DNA of 5,937 nt from Anaerolineales bacterium (lineage in GTDB: Bacteria; Chloroflexota; Anaerolineae; Anaerolineales; UBA11858), in NCBI GenBank assembly GCA_015485245.1, contig WFTY01000326.1, positions 1 through 5,937 on the forward strand. The letters are read 5' to 3'. Position numbers and translations under genes: made by a program. The notes beneath the pieces are model-generated. The model did no database searches. It was given only the letters and a program-made list of their open reading frames with translations, and was not told where the DNA came from. Positions 5,723 to 5,937 of this stretch are shown here, piece after piece; within the stretch, counting starts at the first letter, position 1, and the number at the start of each line of letters is the position of its first letter.

Positions 5723-5937
5723 TCAACGCTCCCCCTCGTCTGCGTCCGCCCCGGTCAGGGAGACCACAAAGGTGCTCCCCTCGCCGGGGCGGCTTTTTAC
5801 CTCAATTGTGCCGTGGTGCTGCTCAATCACCTGCCGGGTGATCGCCAGCCCCAACCCCAGGCCGCCGTACAATTCCTCCCCCACTTTCTCCACATGGAAG
5901 AAGCGATCAAAGATATGCGGAAGGGCCTCTTCGGCGA
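5723..5937 (-). CDS. Sensor histidine kinase, C-terminal fragment (ATPase domain end), cut by the window edge
   Basis: Reading the minus strand from 5935 gives 70 residues to a TGA at 5725-5723. No start codon is present because the gene continues beyond the window. The peptide has the F box (EEALPHIFDRFFHVEK), a variable ATP lid (VGEELY), the G2 box (GGLGLGLAITRQVIEQHHG) and the closing strand block IEVKSRPGEGSTFVVSL. A short acidic tail, TGADADEGER, ends it. These are the last elements of the HATPase_c domain of a PhoR/EnvZ-like kinase. Sensor, dimerisation helix and catalytic His lie outside the window, so the stimulus cannot be inferred. The stop codon is one nucleotide from the aldolase stop in a convergent arrangement. 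The fragment's own terminator, if any, would have to lie inside the aldolase gene. Confidence 0.93.
   Translation of the reverse strand, partial: AEEALPHIFDRFFHVEKVGEELYGGLGLGLAITRQVIEQHHGTIEVKSRPGEGSTFVVSLTGADADEGER
5746..5798 (+). terminator. Intrinsic terminator of the aldolase gene, embedded in the opposing kinase gene
   Basis: A perfect 9-bp GC stem pairs 5746-5754 (CCGCCCCGG) with 5784-5792 (CCGGGGCGG). Inside it a second stem pairs GGGAG (5758-5762) with CTCCC (5775-5779), then ACC with GGT around an ACAAA loop, with one bulged G at 5774. The hairpin is followed by CTTTTT (5793-5798). It begins 25 nt after the aldolase stop and is the best intrinsic terminator in the window. Confidence 0.8.

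Overview
The window reads as part of a bacterial chromosome with fairly GC-rich coding DNA and Shine-Dalgarno-led genes. The gene set (a plsX-fabF pair, a YdjI-like SPFH protein ending in an excisionase-type helix-turn-helix, and a short class II aldolase) would fit a Chloroflexota bacterium, possibly Anaerolineae-like. That placement rests on recalled family resemblance only and is tentative. No mobile element, CRISPR array, tRNA or rRNA was seen.

Layout. (1) Positions 1-2725, plus strand: a lipid-synthesis operon. The 3' part of plsX (phosphate acyltransferase) overlaps fabF (beta-ketoacyl-ACP synthase II) by 4 nt. An unnamed two-helix membrane protein with a degenerate NERD-like domain follows. 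(2) Positions 2726-2805: a convergent gap holding a long GC-rich hairpin and a perfect 14-bp palindrome. (3) Positions 2806-4449, minus strand: a two-gene operon. The promoter-proximal gene encodes a soluble helical protein of unknown function. The second encodes an SPFH (YdjI/virion-core-like) protein whose C-terminus is an excisionase-type helix-turn-helix. A good sigma-70-type promoter precedes the pair. (4) Positions 4450-4770: a 321-nt divergent intergenic region with the minus-strand promoter, a plus-strand extended -10 promoter and a leader RNA of about 150 nt with several perfect inverted repeats. (5) Positions 4771-5721, plus strand: a class II fructose-bisphosphate aldolase. (6) Positions 5723-5937, minus strand: the C-terminal 70 residues of a sensor histidine kinase, converging on the aldolase with one nucleotide between the two stop codons. 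The aldolase's apparent intrinsic terminator lies inside the kinase coding sequence.

How the genes work together. PlsX makes acyl-phosphate from acyl-ACP for phospholipid synthesis and FabF elongates acyl-ACP, so the first operon links fatty-acid elongation to membrane lipid supply. The membrane protein may act at the same membrane, but nothing shows this directly. The SPFH operon may deal with membrane stress or protein scaffolding, by analogy with YdjI/PspA-type systems. The aldolase is central glycolysis and gluconeogenesis, possibly controlled by its structured leader. The strongest candidates for something not yet described are the aldolase leader RNA and the SPFH-HTH protein with its helical partner.
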